Part shown: one piece after another, positions 59,177 to 64,000 of the stretch
How positions within the stretch are numbered: position 1 is the stretch's first letter
Layout: each line of letters starts with the position of its first letter
Assembly (NCBI RefSeq): GCF_037975245.1
Contig: NC_092571.1
Location: forward strand, 14,689,917 to 14,753,916
Origin: Apostichopus japonicus
Lineage: Eukaryota; Echinodermata; Holothuroidea; Aspidochirotida; Stichopodidae
Direction: 5' to 3'
Length of the DNA stretch: 64,000 bases
Notes under the pieces: model-generated
Told to the model about the DNA's origin: nothing
Database searches by the model: none
Seen by the model: the letters and a program-made list of their open reading frames with translations, nothing else
Translations under genes and position numbers: made by a program

Positions 59177-59715
59177 GTAAGTAAAACCAGTGATTTTTTA
59201 AGTTGGCCTGGTCATTTCTGAATACAGTACATAATTGCTAAGAACTGTATTGATCATGCATATTAGACACAGGTACCTATAGCTGTTCATGCTTTGAATC
59301 CTGGTAAGGTTTTGCTCCAAGCAGTTTTTTATTTACTTCTTCTTTCAGGAAGTGAGCTGTAGCGTGACATAATTCTAGCACTGTATATTTCTTGTTATAA
59401 TTGTTACCATTCTGAAAAGGAGTATAAAAGGGCCTATGATGTCAAGCGCTGTCGCTTTTATACAGGTAATCTGTACACGGTAGAGAGCGGTTTGTTATTA
59501 GTTTGGCTCTGGATTTTAAATGGCAACTAACTCATATTTGTAGTTGTGAGTCATATATTACTCAATAATAGTCCAATTCCCTCTCCTCCCCCTCCCCCCT
59601 TCCCCCACTCCCTACCATTTCTAAATGATTAGTTGAAAATTTATTAAGGTGGTGACACACTGATCAATGCATCTGCCACAACCTTTATGTAATGTATGAA
59701 TATTTTCATCTGTAC

Positions 59716-59777
<62 letters not shown>

Positions 59778-60803
59778 TACTATATTCTACTATATTCTAC
59801 TATATTATGTACTGAGACTGGTTACATTATGGACCCCACTTCCACTACCCTCTATTTTTCACAGATAATATATTGTTAAATACCTGAAGGCCATTACACT
59901 CTACCATTTACGGATTCCTCACCCCAATGAACATCTACGTTATATAATTGGTGGTAAGCTTCCTCTTCCAAAATTCCACTATGCCGTTCAAAAAATGAGA
60001 AATGGGATTTGGGGAGGGGGAAGGCTAGGTGACTATCTGGACCACACCCTATTAGACCCTCTTCTACTTCATGGGTATAATATATTACCTTTCTTCAAAT
60101 ATCTGTCATTAATTCTGATGATGCGAATGTTTGGCAGAGGGAGGGGATTTATTACATTCCATGGCTGTTGTGAGAAATATTGTCAATTCGTCAGGGATTA
60201 TTTTAACCTAAATACACTTCACTGACAAACCCCCCCCCCCCGACCTACAAACATGACTCCCTTATTTTATGGCTCTATCATCGACCATAATTTTCCCGTT
60301 TCATAATTATATACGCCTGACGTTTTGATCCTAGCAGTATCTTCTTAACCTCATAGGCTCAACATTCAGGAAGGACATATATAACCTTTCTTCTGCTCCC
60401 CCCCCCCCTTTCCCTGTCACCCCTCTTCCCCTAGCTCTCTCCCACCTCATATCTCCAGTGCACTTTCCTGTTTTTTATTTTTTTTTTATTTCACAATTAT
60501 AATATACAATATTCTGAAAAATATTACCCCAGAATAATCTATAGCTAGTATAGAACAGTAAGTATATATGTGTCAAAGGAAGCATAGATGTCCTGTTCAT
60601 AAATGTGTTTTTTCCTTCCTAGAGGTAAACAAGAAATGCCTAATTACCCCCCACAGCGAGAAGCTTTCACTTACAGTACTTACATAATTATCAAAATGCT
60701 GTTATGCGAAGCTCTTAGCTTTCCATGCAGGCAGTTAACACATCTGCAAGCAGACAAAATTGTTGAAAATACGGATCTGAACCGTCGTAAAATTTAACTT
60801 GTT
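59177..60803. other. Stretch without supported gene; (AT)n at 59715-59776
   Basis: Contains a 60-base AT dinucleotide tract followed by three TATATTCTAC copies, and C runs near 60228 and 60399. No exon is supported. Confidence 0.45.
59715..59776. repeat. (AT)n microsatellite
   Basis: About 60 bases of AT dinucleotide with a single interruption. Confidence 0.95.
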
Positions 60804-60991
60804 TCATTTGTTTATAAATAGCACATGACATTCACTATGCATCATCCATGTTCCGGAATATTTTAAAAAACCTTTCTCCGAATTCGCATCATGAGTTGGC
60901 TTTAAATCATCGTCCACAATGTTTTCACTGTCTACGTGTATATTGATTAGCTCACAGCCATGAATCGTTTCGAAAGGGAAGATTCCATAAA
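60804..60991 (-). CDS. Possible terminal exon of an unidentified minus-strand gene
   Basis: On the minus strand a long pyrimidine tract and ACATTTTCAG acceptor (plus 60992-60993) lead into VYGIFPFETIHGCELINIHV, DSENIVDDDLKPTHDANSE and KGFLKYSGTWMMHSECHV, stopping at TGA (60804). The exceptionally good acceptor and balanced amino-acid composition favour a real exon, with one base supplied by an upstream exon. TTTATT-rich sequence about 320 bases further on could supply the polyadenylation signal. I do not recognise the protein. It would be antisense to, and nested within, the plus-strand gene with alternative starts. Confidence 0.35.
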
Positions 60992-61440
60992 CTGAAAATG
61001 TAGATAAGAAAAAGAGGGGAAAAAAAGGAAGAAGAAGCAAATATAAAAAAAAAATCATCCCCATCAATCATAGTTAAGAGCATTGCTTAAAGTGTAAACA
61101 AGAGGGTGGCTATAGATACTATTAGTGATTGCAATGGAATTGCACAAGAGCATTTCTGAAAATGGGAAGTTACATATGGACTGATGAGTAATGATATTAG
61201 TTGTTTGCCACCTCCACAATACATCGAAGAACTCTAGTACTAATATATTTGTATACGTTCAACCACGACTTATGGGCTGTAATTCTGTACGTTGGCTCTT
61301 AGCTCAGTTAATTAATGGAAGCTCTGTTCTGTGACCTCACACTGGATTCATAGTATTTTATTGTATGTAGACTCCTTTTATCGTTTACGAGGATGTATTT
61401 TGAACACAATTTGTGGAAAAGGTGATTTCGTTTCGAAAGT

Positions 61441-61700
61441 ATGAAATCTAATGCTGGAACTACTAAGATGATGACTACACAGTATAGCCCTGCTGGTATG
61501 TGTGTGCCTAACATGAAGCCTGCATCTAAACCCAGTGCTACTAGTGTGTACGTTAACAGCCTGTGTTGTGGCATGAATAACTTACTGCTGACTGACGTCG
61601 TTGAAGATGAATCCTATGTTAGGCCGTCTGATAAATTGAGGCATTTGAACGGTTTGATATCACCCCCCTGTACCGTGGATCGAGATCCGTTCGAGAAGCA
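61441..61700 (+). CDS. Alternative first coding exon C
   Basis: ATG at 61441 opens 86 codons: MKSNAGTTKMMTTQYSPAGM, CVPNMKPASKPSATSVYVNS, LCCGMNNLLLTDVVEDESYV, RPSDKLRHLNGLISPPCTVD and RDPFEK. It reaches a consensus GTAAGT donor at 61701 with two bases (CA) left over. The phase equals that of the exons at 54297 and 59070. The segment is hydrophilic with no signal peptide or membrane helix, so it is probably a cytosolic N-terminal regulatory segment. Minus-strand frames over the same bases are shadows. Confidence 0.55.
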
Positions 61701-64000
61701 GTAAGTAGTTTTGTAACAAGACTTTGTTGCTTAAGACAGAAATTTTACAAAAAATATATAAAAAATACAAAAAAAAATTAAAATCAGACGAATTCCATGA
61801 AATTTTGCAATGAGGATTTGTGTAAAGGCTTCCTTTTTTTTTTTTTTTTTTTGAGGAATAGGGAAAGAGAGTTAAGATAAATTACTTCTATTGGCCTGCA
61901 TACAGTCAAACCTATCTATTTTTGTGTGTACATTTTCAAGGTTTCAGGTCACCTACTGTATCTAATTCTCACATGGTTTTGGACATACAAGATATAACAC
62001 ATTCGGACAGCCACATGCAATCAAAGCACCAGAGTTATGGGCTTAACCTGCGATGTTAATCTATGAGTACTTTAATATAATAATTGGGATATTTTGACAC
62101 ATCTGTTGAGGGGATGGGGCGGTGTGGGTAGATATTAACATGAATGCTTAGTTACTGTACCATCTATGAAAAAACAGTTTACTGGTTGGTGTTCATGGGA
62201 TTGCAAATTTCTCACCATTGGTGATAGAATAACTGTAGCTCGTTGAAACTGTTTCCTCGGTGGCCATGAGTTGGCACCTTCCATAGCCATCATGATGTAC
62301 AACATTGATGAAAATTATTAGAAGAGACAGATTTCACTGATCTTGCTACTTTTTCGTGTAAAGACACAGGGTTTGGTTTCCATACGTCAGTAAAGTTTGT
62401 CAACAGCTCAACTTGCATGCTAAAAGTGCTCCAGCAACTTGCAAACTTTTCAAAAATTTTCGTGCTGAGATTGGAGACTGGTTGATTTTGGAGTACACTA
62501 GTACAATACTTGTAATAGGTAATGTATTGTGTGTTTGGTGTTTATTGTGGGTTCATTTTTGCATTAGGTTTGTACAATGTTGGTATACGTTTACATCACT
62601 CGTACAATGTGAGTTCATTTTTGCATTAGGTTTTACAATGTTGGTATATGTTTGCAACACTCGTAACAATGTAACGCTTTGTAACAATGTCGGTACAATA
62701 CTTGCGATAATATACTGTAGGTAAAGATTCTTAAACTGGCTTTGTCCATTTTATATTGTTTTCATCTCGTTCCACAAACCTTCTTGGAACATTACTTCTG
62801 TACTCGCTCAAGCAGATGTTTTCAAATTGCCTTAATCGCACATTGTATAAGTTAAGCAAGATTACAACTTTGCAAGTAAGTTAATAATATTTCTACTGCC
62901 AATTTTTACTTGTAGTCATTCTCTCTTTGCTTATTACATTAAATATATAATGTAAGCAATATTTCCACAGTCCTTCAAATTCGTTCTAGATATATGGTTA
63001 CAGTATATGTGAACTTGTGACTGCTAGTTTGTTTGAAACCTGTTTTATCTCGATCAAGAAACCTTTATAAGGAAATAATTTGGATAAATAATAAAGGATT
63101 TCAACACCATTGCTCTCACAGGGTGTACACTGTAGATTGTGGAAGTTTTACTGTACGTAATCTTATATTTGCGGATAAAGTCCAATAGCTTACAGTGGTC
63201 AATCTCTTCAAGCTTATTGCAATAATTGAGTAACGGTCACTCTCAGCGCGGGAGCGACATATGTTGGCAAATCACCCGCAAGGAAGCAAAGGGGTCATCT
63301 TTTCTTCAAAGGGGTCATCTTTTCTTCAAAGGGGAGTGAAAATTATCTAGTAATTGGCTTTCAGAGATAATAAGAATGTAAACAGCTGTTGCCCTGATTC
63401 TTGTATGTTAATTAGGGCTAGAGTATATATATGCTCTTCTACTGTTCCTATATAGTATACAGTGTAAATGCATAGGTATTACAGTATCATAATAGCTTAA
63501 GTGTTGATGTCTCTATCCTGTGAAATGTAATATGTACTGTACGTTCTCAAGATATACTATTTGTGACAGAATTATGCAACATAGTCATGTCACAATTCAT
63601 GTTACTCTAAATGCATGTTTAATTCATGTTATTCTAAATGCATGTTTAATTCATGTTATTTTAAGTGCATGTTTAATTCATGTTATTCTAAATGCATGTT
63701 TAATGGCCAGAGAGTGTATTTTATAAGCAGTTTGTCAATTTTATGCAGGTACTGTACATGTACTGTAGCTCTTGTTTACCAATTGATCGTACTGTGTTTC
63801 ACACTACTAGTTCGGTAGTTTGCACAGAACATGAAGTATTGTGAATATATATATAAGCCAGGCTCAGATATATAACCAACAAAACTGCCCTGAGCAGTCT
63901 GAGCTTATGTGATCATTCCCCAGTAAACATGATGAGGGGTTTTTATTCTGGCTGTGAGGACAATTTAGTGTCAGATTGAAAGATTAAAAGAAGAGTGCTA
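61701..64000 (+). other. Stretch without supported gene; short tandem repeats
   Basis: Probable intron. Contains a roughly 62-bp tandem duplication (62553-62660, GTGxGTTCATTTTTGCATTAGG), a 20-bp duplication (63290-63335) and the 27-bp repeat at 63596-63704. A frame at 62389-62511 (VSKVCQQLNLHAKSAPATCK) ends at a GTAATG and was not strong enough to call. Confidence 0.4.
63596..63704. repeat. 27-bp tandem repeat
   Basis: Four copies of TTCATGTTATTCTAAATGCA plus TGTTTAA with very few substitutions. Confidence 0.93.

Overview
This is a eukaryotic, intron-rich window of modest GC content. It has long non-coding stretches, many microsatellites and homopolymer runs, and numerous decayed mobile elements. 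The gene content (an SLC22-type transporter, a metazoan-type cytidine deaminase, THAP and FLYWCH zinc-finger exons), the CR1/L2/Jockey-like LINE fragments and the many hAT miniature elements suggest a marine invertebrate deuterostome, most likely an echinoderm. That placement is an inference from overall texture, not proof.

Layout. 1-982 (+) holds the last two coding exons of an organic-solute transporter of the SLC22/MFS family, followed by a probable 3' UTR. 4124-4393 (-) is an exon with an essentially complete THAP zinc finger. 6191-11190 is a LINE graveyard: a LINE 3' tail, a minus-strand reverse-transcriptase fragment split by a young hAT MITE, two minisatellites, and a plus-strand reverse-transcriptase fragment. 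11224-12778 is a 1.55-kb hAT-type element with a perfect 8-bp target duplication. 14683-28069 (+) is the centrepiece, a cytidine deaminase gene. Four exons are certain and a fifth 5' exon is phase-compatible. Its introns carry three copies of a TTAA-ended MITE family, a tandem partial duplication of one coding exon, and a 1.2-kb long-inverted-repeat element.

28.1-40 kb is mostly repeats: a second copy of the hAT MITE, two tRNA-derived SINE copies (one seeding a 14-bp satellite), small foldback elements and minisatellites. 41198-42000 (+) is a FLYWCH-type zinc-finger coding exon, possibly spliced to 42497-42783. 42.9-46.8 kb holds a TIR element, another minus-strand LINE and another hAT MITE. 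49.8-50.2 kb is a foldback hairpin with a small insertion in one arm. 56.85-57.79 kb is a minisatellite whose units carry nuclear-receptor-like AGGTCA half-sites.

Three ATG-initiated exons at 54297, 59070 and 61441 (+) all end in GTAAGT and all leave the same reading phase. They look like alternative first exons of one gene whose common body lies beyond the right edge. No operon-like organisation exists here. The genes are independent, and the clearest common theme is transposon-derived DNA-binding domains (THAP, FLYWCH) amid a high density of DNA transposons. Without tools, repeat-family names and short single exons are provisional.
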